From: Lewinellaceae bacterium
GTDB taxonomy: Bacteria > Bacteroidota > Bacteroidia > Chitinophagales > Saprospiraceae
Assembly (NCBI GenBank): GCA_020636435.1
Contig: JACJXX010000001.1
Location: 1 to 64,000 of the forward strand
Length of the DNA stretch: 64,000 nucleotides
Direction: 5' to 3'
Part shown: piece by piece, positions 45,156-52,816 of the stretch
Position numbering within the stretch: the stretch's first letter is position 1
Layout: every line of letters begins with the position of its first letter
Made by a program: the position numbers and the translations under genes
Notes under the pieces: model-generated
The model's database searches: none
What the model was told of the DNA's origin: nothing
What the model saw: only the letters and a program-made list of their open reading frames with translations

Positions 45156-47948
45156 ATGCCCAAGATATACAAGGCTCTTCTACTTTCCATTCTTGTGGCG
45201 GGCAGTGCCTCCCAGGCATTAGCTACTCACAACCGCGCCGGAGAAATCACAGTAACTCAGGTAGGCGACTGCGTTACCAGCCTTACCGTTGAGGCAACCA
45301 TAACGACCTACACCAAGGCCAGCAGCCGCCCTGCCGACCGCGACACGCTCACCATCTGCTGGGGAGACGGCACCTGCCAGCGGGTGCCCCGGTTCAACGG
45401 GCCGGGCAGCCCGCCCCAGGGCGTGGTGCTGGAAAATGACACCAAGCGAAACCTCTACATTGCCCAGCATACCTACCCGTCCCGGGGCACTTACGTGCTT
45501 TCCATGACCGACCCCAACCGGAATGGAGGCATCCTGAACGTCAACTTCCCGAATTCGGACCAGGTGAAGTTCCACATTCAAACCACCTATACGTTTCCCA
45601 ATCCCCAGTTTCAGGGGTGCAACAACACCCCCGTTCTCCTGCAGCCCCCTATTGACATCGGTTGCGTTGGAAAGGTATTTACCCACAACCCCAATGCCTA
45701 CGACCCGGACGGCGACAGCCTTTCCTATCATTTCATCGTCCCGCTCCAGGATGTAGGCCTGCAGGTGCCCAACTACATCTGGCCTCAGCTGGTGGGCAAC
45801 GACCCGGCCAACAACAGCCTCACCATCGACCCCGTCACCGGAGATATTGTCTGGGACTCGCCCCAGCGCCCCGGCGAGTACAACCTGGCCATGATCATCG
45901 TCGAGTACCGGGGCGGGATTCCCATCGACACCATCGTCCGGGATATGCAGATTCTGATCGAAGAATGCGAGAACCTGCCACCGGTAGTGGAGACGCCCTT
46001 TGATGAAATCTGCGTCGTTGCCGGGGAAGTATTGGAATTCGAAGTCGTCGGCACTGCCCCGCTGGAAGAAGCCAGCCAACTGGTGAGGCTCAGCGCCCTG
46101 GGCGGGCCTTTTGAAGTGCCGGTCAGCCCGGCGACCTTCACCCCTGAGAACAACGCGTTTGAAGAAGACCCCGTCCGCAAAACATTCCGCTGGCAGACGG
46201 CTTGCGAACACATATCCGACCAGTATTACTCCGTGGTTTTTAAAGCTACCGATAATTTCTTTGGCGACACCTCAGGGCTGGCCACCCTCAAAACAGTGCG
46301 CATCAAGGTGGTGGGGCCGCCGCCTGAAGACGTGCAGGCCGAGTCTAATTCGGGCGTAGTTACGGTGTCCTGGGAAAAACCCTATTTCTGCGAAGATGCC
46401 GCGGATAACTACTTCCGGGGTTTTACCGTATGGCGACGGCAGGGCAGCAACAACTTCCCTCCTGATACCTGCCGGCCGGGCCTGGAAGGGCGAGGGTATA
46501 TCAAGCTCAACAACGTGCCCATCGCAGACGAAGCGGGAGGCCGCTACGTGTATACCGACACCGACGTGGAACGCGGGCGCACCTACTGCTACCGCATCCT
46601 GGCCCAGTTTGCCAAGACCACTCCGAGTGGAGATTATACCTATAACGTGGTGGAAAGCCTGCCTTCAGACGAAGTCTGCATACAACTCGACCGCGACATA
46701 CCGCTCATCACCCAGGTCAGCGTGCTCCGCACCGGAGCCGGCGACGGAGAGATGCAGGTGTGCTGGACCAAGCCGGTGGCCATGGACCTGGACACGCTGG
46801 AGAACCCGGGCCCCTACCGCTATGAGGTGTTGCGCGCCGAAGGCATCAGCCCCGCTGATGGCGATTTTGAAAAGATCGGAGTGGAGTTTGTCAGCGCTTT
46901 CTTCTCCGGGCCGCAGGGCGCCAATGACACCTGCTTTGTCGATACCGGGCTGAATACCCGGGGTTCCGCTTACAGTTACAAAATCAATTTTTACATCGAA
47001 AATACCATCCTGCTCGGGGCTACCAACCCGGCTTCTTCGGTATTCCTCACCATTTCGCCGACGGATAATGCCAATGTGTTGAGCTGGGAAGAGAAAGTCC
47101 CCTGGGAAAATTACGAGTACACCGTCTTCCGGTTCAACGATGTGGGAGAAGCAGAGCCTCTGGCGGTAGTCGCCGCTCCTCCGTATTCCGATACGGGCCT
47201 ACTCAACGGCAAAGAGTATTGCTATCTGGTTCAAAGCCTGGGATCCTACGGCGTTCAGGGCGTGATGGATTCTCTGAAGAACGATTCTCAGAAAGCCTGT
47301 GCGGTGCCGGCAGACAACGTTGCCCCCTGCCCGCCCACCCTGGAAGTCAGCAACGCCTGCGACGGAGCCGTCAACTGCACCGATGAAGAACAGTTGCGCA
47401 ACACCCTGATGTGGGTGAACCCTATGGAATTGTGCGAAGAAACGGACGACGTAGTGGGCTACGAGGTCTACTACGCCCCCTTTGAGGATACCGATTTCCA
47501 ACTGGTGGCCAGGATCGACGACTCCCGGCTTACCGAGTATGAACACAAACCCGATATCGGCATCGCCGGCTGTTACTATGTAACGGCCCTCGACACCTTT
47601 GAGAACCGCAGCGGCCCCAGCAATATCATCTGTGTGGACAACTGCCCGTCCTACTTCCTGCCCAACACCTTTACGCCCAACGGCGACGGCCAGAACGACC
47701 TCTTTAAACCTTACCCCTTCTGTTTTATCGACCGGGTAGAGTTCAACGTCTTCAACCGCTGGGGCGAACTCGTCTTCACTACCACGGACCCCAACCTCAA
47801 CTGGAATGGAACCAACCTGAGGGGAAAAGAACTGGCCGAGGGCACTTACTACTACAGCTGCCGCTACTTTGAGCGCAGGGTGACCGGCATTACGCCGGCG
47901 CCGGAGTTGTTGAGCGGGTATATTACGCTGCTGAGGGGGAATAGGTAG
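45156..47948 (+). CDS. secreted T9SS type B protein with fibronectin-like domains
   Basis: 930 residues from the ATG at 45156; the TTG at 45150 is less likely. Signal peptide at about 1-23 (cleavage after ALA). Beta-sandwich domains of PKD/Ig and fibronectin III type follow, including a cadherin-like segment YDPDGDSLSYHFIVPL. The C-terminal type B sorting domain is complete: FLPNTFTPNGDGQNDLF, FNVFNRWGELVF, NWNGTNLRGKELAEGTYYYSC. Likely a surface or secreted protein exported by T9SS. Confidence 0.92.
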   Translation: MPKIYKALLLSILVAGSASQALATHNRAGEITVTQVGDCVTSLTVEATITTYTKASSRPADRDTLTICWGDGTCQRVPRFNGPGSPPQGVVLENDTKRNLYIAQHTYPSRGTYVLSMTDPNRNGGILNVNFPNSDQVKFHIQTTYTFPNPQFQGCNNTPVLLQPPIDIGCVGKVFTHNPNAYDPDGDSLSYHFIVPLQDVGLQVPNYIWPQLVGNDPANNSLTIDPVTGDIVWDSPQRPGEYNLAMIIVEYRGGIPIDTIVRDMQILIEECENLPPVVETPFDEICVVAGEVLEFEVVGTAPLEEASQLVRLSALGGPFEVPVSPATFTPENNAFEEDPVRKTFRWQTACEHISDQYYSVVFKATDNFFGDTSGLATLKTVRIKVVGPPPEDVQAESNSGVVTVSWEKPYFCEDAADNYFRGFTVWRRQGSNNFPPDTCRPGLEGRGYIKLNNVPIADEAGGRYVYTDTDVERGRTYCYRILAQFAKTTPSGDYTYNVVESLPSDEVCIQLDRDIPLITQVSVLRTGAGDGEMQVCWTKPVAMDLDTLENPGPYRYEVLRAEGISPADGDFEKIGVEFVSAFFSGPQGANDTCFVDTGLNTRGSAYSYKINFYIENTILLGATNPASSVFLTISPTDNANVLSWEEKVPWENYEYTVFRFNDVGEAEPLAVVAAPPYSDTGLLNGKEYCYLVQSLGSYGVQGVMDSLKNDSQKACAVPADNVAPCPPTLEVSNACDGAVNCTDEEQLRNTLMWVNPMELCEETDDVVGYEVYYAPFEDTDFQLVARIDDSRLTEYEHKPDIGIAGCYYVTALDTFENRSGPSNIICVDNCPSYFLPNTFTPNGDGQNDLFKPYPFCFIDRVEFNVFNRWGELVFTTTDPNLNWNGTNLRGKELAEGTYYYSCRYFERRVTGITPAPELLSGYITLLRGNR

Positions 47949-47962
47949 GGGGATTGTTAGAA

Positions 47963-48147
47963 TGGTTGGATGGTTCGATGGTTGGATGGTTCGATGGTTG
48001 GATGGTTCGACGGTTGCCTGCCAGGCCGCCTCGCCTGGCGGGCAGGCTAGGATGGCTGGCAACTATCATGACGCAACAAGGAGCAATACAACAATTCAGC
48101 CATTCAGCCATTCAGCCATTCAGCCATTCAGCCATTCAGCCATTCAA
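47963..48147. repeat. inverted pair of 8-mer arrays (GGTTGGAT / CAGCCATT)
   Basis: Left block 47963-48015 alternates GGTTGGAT and GGTTCGAT; right block 48095-48147 is at least six copies of CAGCCATT, the reverse complement of GGCTGAAT. The centre has a GC-rich palindrome (CCTGCCAGG ... CCTGGCGGGCAGG). It separates the T9SS gene from the convergent amidohydrolase. Confidence 0.85.
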
Positions 48148-48180
48148 CAATATAACCCTTCAGCAATCGCCCGGCGTTTG

Positions 48181-49896
48181 CTACTGTTTCTTATATTTCA
48201 CCTTCCCATCCACCATGGTCATCAGCACTTCTGTTTGCAGGACTTCCTCATCGGCACAGGAGGCCAGGTCTTTGGATAACACCACAATATCCGCTACTTT
48301 GCCTTTTTTCAGCGACCCTTTCAAATCCTCTTCGAAAGCGGCGTAGGCATTGCCCAAAGTATAAGAGTAGATGGCCTCTGCACGCGTCATCCGTTGCTCG
48401 GGGAAAAATTCCATGCCGGTATCGGCGCGTTTGCGGGTGACGGAGGCATAGAAGCACTCGATGGGGTCTACGTCTTCCACGGGAGCGTCGGTGCCATTGG
48501 CGATGACGACGCCATTGTCGAGCAGCGAGCGCCAGGGATAGGCGCCGAGGCGGGCGCGCGCTTCGCCCAGCCGTTTGACCACAAAGGGCGCATCGGAGGT
48601 GCAGTGGATGCCCTGCATGGAGGCGATCACCTCCAATTCTTTAAACCGGGGGATGTCTGCCGTATCTAAATGCTGAGCGTGCTCGACGCGCCAGCGCAGG
48701 CCTTGTTTGGAAGGATCGGACTGAAACTGTTCTTCAAAAATATCCAGCACTTCCCGGTTGCCGCGGTCGCCGATGGCGTGCACGCAGTATTGCAGGCCGT
48801 TGTCGAAGGCAATCTTCGCCCACAACTTCAGGGTATCGATAGAGGTGGTGTTTTTCCCGTAAGAATCCGGTTTATCAGAATAAGGCTGCAACAACCAGGC
48901 GCCGAAAGCCCCCAGGGCGCCGTCCATATATCCCTTGATGGCCCGCACCGTGAGGAAGTCATTGCCAATGCCGATTCGGGGGAAGCCGGCGGCCTTTTCC
49001 GCCAGGCCATCTTCGCGGCCGCTAATCATTACCCAAAGGCGCAGGTCCAGTTCGCCCTTTTCGGCCAATTCAGCATACCAGTCGATCTCTTCAAAAGAAG
49101 AACCGGCATCCTGGAAGGAGGTGATCCCTTTGGACAGGCATTCTTCTTCCGCCAGCCCGATGCCTTTCAGCCATTCCTCCTTTTTCTGTTCCGGGTTCAA
49201 GGTGGCCCGGTACTCGCTGAAGGCGTCCATGACGAGAGCCATGGCCGTTTCTTCAAAAACGCCGATGGCCTGCCCTCTGGAGTCGCGGACAATCTCCCCG
49301 CCAAAAGGGTCGGGCGTCTCCGCTGTGATGCCGGCAATGGCCATGGCCCGGGCGTTGGCCATCAGGCTGTGCCCGCTGGCGTGCCGCAATACCACGGGGT
49401 TGTCGGGAGAAACGGCGCTGAGTTCGTCGTGGTAGGGATAGCCCAGCACCGAACGCTCCAGGGGCTCCACCCATTTTTCCTGGTGCCACCCCCGGCCGGT
49501 GATCCATTCTCCCGGCTTCGCTTCTTCAGCCGCCTCAGCCACCATCCCGACGATCTCATCCCAGCTTTGAGACTTCAGAAAGTTCAGGTGGATCAGGCTT
49601 TGCCCCAGGCCCGAGAAATGGCCGTGCCCTTCGATGAAGCCCGGCATAGCGAAGCGCCCCTGCAAATCGATCACCTCGGTGCTGTCGCCCTGCAATTCCT
49701 GCGCCTCTTCATTGCTGCCTGCAAAAAGGATGCGGCCATCCTTGATAGCGACGGCCTCAACCCGGGGATACTCCTCCTCTACGGTATAAAAATTGCCGTT
49801 GGCCAGGATGGTGTCGGCGACGAGGGTTTCCGGTGGGTGGTGGCAGGCGCTCAACAGAAATATAACCGGCAGGAGCGCAAAAACAGGTTTTTTCAT
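48181..49896 (-). CDS. lipoprotein amidohydrolase (Amidohydro_3 / YtcJ-like)
   Basis: 571 residues from the ATG at 49896; the ATG at 49908 adds four residues before the signal peptide. Lipobox LLSAC is at about residues 13-17, so it is lipid-anchored. Metal-dependent amidohydrolase of the YtcJ type: PGFIEGHGHFSGLGQSL (first His pair), RHASGHSLM, VHAIGDRGNREVL, RVEHAQHLD and GTDAPVEDVDPIE (metal Asp). Substrate unknown. Confidence 0.93.
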   Translation of the reverse strand: MKKPVFALLPVIFLLSACHHPPETLVADTILANGNFYTVEEEYPRVEAVAIKDGRILFAGSNEEAQELQGDSTEVIDLQGRFAMPGFIEGHGHFSGLGQSLIHLNFLKSQSWDEIVGMVAEAAEEAKPGEWITGRGWHQEKWVEPLERSVLGYPYHDELSAVSPDNPVVLRHASGHSLMANARAMAIAGITAETPDPFGGEIVRDSRGQAIGVFEETAMALVMDAFSEYRATLNPEQKKEEWLKGIGLAEEECLSKGITSFQDAGSSFEEIDWYAELAEKGELDLRLWVMISGREDGLAEKAAGFPRIGIGNDFLTVRAIKGYMDGALGAFGAWLLQPYSDKPDSYGKNTTSIDTLKLWAKIAFDNGLQYCVHAIGDRGNREVLDIFEEQFQSDPSKQGLRWRVEHAQHLDTADIPRFKELEVIASMQGIHCTSDAPFVVKRLGEARARLGAYPWRSLLDNGVVIANGTDAPVEDVDPIECFYASVTRKRADTGMEFFPEQRMTRAEAIYSYTLGNAYAAFEEDLKGSLKKGKVADIVVLSKDLASCADEEVLQTEVLMTMVDGKVKYKKQ

Positions 49897-50033
49897 TACT
49901 ATCCTCATTTGATTTTTGACAAATCTAAGGAATTTTCCTCAGGGGGTGTGGTTCCGCTGCCGACGAACAAGTCAATAGAAATAAATTCGAGCTGGATAAT
50001 CCTATCAATTTTTTATCTTATCCTCCAAAAAAG

Positions 50034-50300
50034 ATGAAACGCTACAAGCTTCGAGTAAAGGGAAAGGTGCAAGGGGTATGGTACCGGGCATCTGCCCGCC
50101 GGAAAGCCGAAGAACTAGGCCTCTGCGGTTTTGTGCGCAACGAGCCCGATGGCAGCGTATACGCAGAAGCAGAGGGGGAGGAAGCGGCATTGCAGGCTTT
50201 TGCCCGTTGGTGCAGGGAAGGGCCGGAAATGGCGCGGGTAGAACAGGTAGAAGTGGAAGAAGGGAACCTGCATGGCTTCGAAGCATTCGAAATCCAATGA
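50034..50300 (+). CDS. acyP: acylphosphatase
   Basis: 88 residues, standard length. Hydrolyses acyl-phosphate bonds. Conserved loop VKGKVQGVWYRASARRKAE with the phosphate-binding Arg, and GFVRNEPDGSVYAEAEG with the catalytic Asn. The ATG is 25 bases after an AT-rich tract, and the next gene starts 29 bases after this stop, so the two may be co-transcribed. Confidence 0.94.
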   Translation: MKRYKLRVKGKVQGVWYRASARRKAEELGLCGFVRNEPDGSVYAEAEGEEAALQAFARWCREGPEMARVEQVEVEEGNLHGFEAFEIQ

Positions 50301-50329
50301 TCGCTTAAGGCAAAAGCTAAATTTTGACT

Positions 50330-50791
50330 ATGCAAGGAAAAAACTTCACCATTCGCCGGGGAAACCGGGCGGACCTGCCCGCCGTGCATGCTTTGGTCCG
50401 CGAACTGGCCGTTTACGAACGGGCGGAAGGAGAATTTACCGCTTCGCTGGAAGACTATAAACGGGACTTTGAAGCCGGCATTTTCGAAACGCTGGTGGCG
50501 GATATCGGGCAAACCACAGCCGGCATGGCCCTTTATTACATGACTTACTCCACCTGGAAGGGCCGGATGTTGTATCTCGAAGATTTTGTAGTCAAAGAAG
50601 CTTACCGCGGCAAGGGCATCGGCAGGGCCCTGTTTGAAGCTTTTCTGGACCAGGCGCGCCAAAAAGGATGCCGCCTGGCCAAGTGGCAGGTACTCGACTG
50701 GAACAAGCCCGCCCTCAACTTTTACGAGAAGTATGAGGCCGTTATCGAGAAAGAATGGTGGAATGGAAAAATATTTTTTAGCGCCCGGTAG
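50330..50791 (+). CDS. GNAT-family N-acetyltransferase
   Basis: 153 residues from the ATG at 50330 (a TTG at 50324 is not needed). GNAT core with the acetyl-CoA motif VVKEAYRGKGIGRALFEAFL (R-x-x-G-x-G) at about 86-105, a preceding beta-strand MLYLEDF, and a C-terminal NKPALNFYEKYEA. Resembles diamine/spermidine-type acetyltransferases, but the substrate is uncertain. Confidence 0.9.
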   Translation: MQGKNFTIRRGNRADLPAVHALVRELAVYERAEGEFTASLEDYKRDFEAGIFETLVADIGQTTAGMALYYMTYSTWKGRMLYLEDFVVKEAYRGKGIGRALFEAFLDQARQKGCRLAKWQVLDWNKPALNFYEKYEAVIEKEWWNGKIFFSAR

Positions 50792-51110
50792 CAAAGCCCA
50801 ACCGTATTTTTGTAAATTCAGGAATTACTTTCTACCTTTATATCGGATTTTTTGCACATTAACGCTGAACTTTTCATCCCGGTATTTCCCATGTCTGTAT
50901 CCTGGTAAGCCCGTTGTGGCTTTGTTCCTGCAATAGCTGACAGGGCTGTACGCCCTACAAGGTATAAACATATAGTGTTTCATAGTGTGAGGGGTAACCG
51001 CTTCGGTGGTTGCTCCTTTTTGTTTGCCGGCTCCCTGCCGGCAAGCAAAACCGAAAAACCGAAAAACCGAAAAATGTAAAATGTAGCGTTTCCCATTTTT
51101 CATTAAAGAG
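50792..51110. other. gene-free stretch with a short 8-mer array
   Basis: Between the acetyltransferase and the convergent polyprenyl synthase. 51047-51074 holds three copies of AAAACCGA. The rest (with the phrase GACAGGGCTGTACGCCCTACAAG) contains no recognised gene, tRNA or terminator. Confidence 0.5.
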
Positions 51111-52088
51111 CTACGACTCCCGCTGTATCAGGCTCAGGGCGAGCTCCCGCAGGGGCCTTTTGCGCTCTTCAGGGACGGCGATATCGCCGAGAGCGGCCAT
51201 GGCCGTTTGCTGGATTCGCTCTTTCATCTCCTCGGCCCATTCCTGGATATTCAGTTGCCGCAGGATGCCGGTCACTGCTTCGATCTTGTGGCCCTCGTCT
51301 GCCGGAGTGGCGGACATGTAACGGGCCAGTTCGTTCCTGGTATCGCCCCGGGCCAGTTCCAGGGCTTTTAGAATGAGGAAAGTCTTTTTGTTCTGGGCAA
51401 TGTCTCCGCCCACTTTCTTTCCAAATTTTTCGGGGTCTCCAAACGTATCGAGAATATCGTCCTGGAGTTGGAAGGCCACTCCGATATTGCGGCCGAAAGC
51501 AGCCAGTTTTATTAAATCCGGCTCTGGCGCGCCGGCCGTTACCGCGCCCATGACCAGGCTGCCCTCGATGAGCGCAGCCGTTTTTAGCCCGATCATCCGG
51601 AGATAATCTTCGATCTTTACATCCTGGCGCTGCTCAAAGTCCATATCGTACTGTTGCCCTTCGCACACTTCAATGGCCACGCGGTTGAACTCCTTCAGCA
51701 AACGGGGAACGGCCGCAGGGCGCTCCACCTGGCGGATAAATTCGTAGGCATAGATCAGCATGGCGTCGCCGGAAAGGATGCCGGCGTTGGCGCCGTACTT
51801 GTGATGGACGGTGGCCTGCCCCCGGCGCAGCGGCGCCTCGTCCATGATGTCGTCATGAACGAGGCTGAAGTTGTGAAACACTTCCACCGCCATGGCCACC
51901 GGCAGCGCCGCCCGCGCCTGGCCGCCGAAAAGCTGGGCGCCCATCAGGGCCAGCAAAGGCCGCAGCCGCTTTCCTCCCATTCCCATGACGTAGGCGATTG
52001 GAGCATAAAGCCCTTCCGGTTCTTTGGCGAAAGCGTGCTCTTCAAGATATTCTTCAAAGGTATTGCGTAGCTGTTTGATGGTATCCAT
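51111..52088 (-). CDS. polyprenyl synthetase (isoprenyl diphosphate synthase)
   Basis: 325 residues from the ATG at 52088, chosen because a TATATTTG -7 element lies at 52104-52111. Trans-prenyltransferase that extends isoprenoid diphosphates with IPP. First Asp-rich motif in SLVHDDIMDEAPLRRG, GKRLRPLLAL, and the second Asp-rich motif in FQLQDDILDTFGDPEKFGK. Chain length cannot be read with certainty; menaquinone side chain or geranylgeranyl/farnesyl synthesis are candidates. Confidence 0.93.
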   Translation of the reverse strand: MDTIKQLRNTFEEYLEEHAFAKEPEGLYAPIAYVMGMGGKRLRPLLALMGAQLFGGQARAALPVAMAVEVFHNFSLVHDDIMDEAPLRRGQATVHHKYGANAGILSGDAMLIYAYEFIRQVERPAAVPRLLKEFNRVAIEVCEGQQYDMDFEQRQDVKIEDYLRMIGLKTAALIEGSLVMGAVTAGAPEPDLIKLAAFGRNIGVAFQLQDDILDTFGDPEKFGKKVGGDIAQNKKTFLILKALELARGDTRNELARYMSATPADEGHKIEAVTGILRQLNIQEWAEEMKERIQQTAMAALGDIAVPEERKRPLRELALSLIQRES

Positions 52089-52103
52089 ATCCGGAAATTT
52101 GCG

Positions 52104-52111
52104 CAAATATA
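52104..52111 (-). promoter_or_regulatory. TAnnTTTG -7 element of the polyprenyl synthetase gene
   Basis: TATATTTG on the minus strand, 15 bases upstream of the ATG at 52088. It supports that start over 52106, which would lie upstream of the likely transcription start. Confidence 0.5.
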
Positions 52112-52354
52112 GGCAAGCCCGCAGGCAGATAGCGCCGGAAGGGCCGAAAATATCCGGCCCGGGCCAACAATTTTGGGCAGATGCAGGAGCAAAAGCTGAA
52201 AAAACAGTATTTTGAAGAAAATCTTACTTGGCCTTTCATCGCGTGAACGATTGCTATGCCTTTTATCGCAGAGAAAAAATCAACCTTTTCCCTCGCTTCG
52301 CGAAAACAATTGCAAAAGAATCTCATTTCAACTTGTTATAACCTTAAAACGCTG

Positions 52355-52801
52355 ATGGTAAACAGAACCAGACCCTATTCCATATTATTGATTGAAGACA
52401 ACCCCGGAGATATCCGCCTGACTCAGGAAGCCTTCAAAGAAAGCAAAAAGGATGTAACGCTGGAAATCGCTACCGATGGCCTCGATGCCATGAAATTCCT
52501 GCGCAAGGAAGGCCAGTATGCTGAAAAGGCCACTCCAGACCTCATTCTTCTGGACCTCAACCTGCCGAAATGGGATGGAAGAGACATCTTAAGGGAGATC
52601 AAAAACGATTCCCTGCTCAAGCGCATACCAGTGGTCGTGCTGACTACCTCCAATGCAGGGTCGGACATCCTGAAATGTTATGAGCTGCACGCCAACTGTT
52701 TTATTAATAAACCTATTGATTTTGACAAGTTTTTTGATATCATTCATAAAATCGAAGAGTTTTGGTTTTCAACTGCTATTTTGCCAACTATGGTGGTTTA
52801 A
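52355..52801 (+). CDS. Rcp1-type single-domain response regulator
   Basis: 148 residues from the ATG at 52355 (MVNRTRPYSILLIEDN). Receiver-domain only: IEDNPGD, phosphorylation site Asp67 in LILLDLNLPKWDG, VVVLTTS with Thr, and NKPIDF with Lys. The longer region after the Asp (REIKNDSLLKRIP) is typical of regulators of phytochrome-type kinases. The hybrid sensor gene follows after 15 bases in the same direction. Confidence 0.9.
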   Translation: MVNRTRPYSILLIEDNPGDIRLTQEAFKESKKDVTLEIATDGLDAMKFLRKEGQYAEKATPDLILLDLNLPKWDGRDILREIKNDSLLKRIPVVVLTTSNAGSDILKCYELHANCFINKPIDFDKFFDIIHKIEEFWFSTAILPTMVV

Positions 52802-52816
52802 CCGGGCAAGGAATCT

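Noticed and set aside
48670..50037. 455-codon open frame on the plus strand
   Set aside because: Antisense of the amidohydrolase, which has all metal-binding motifs.
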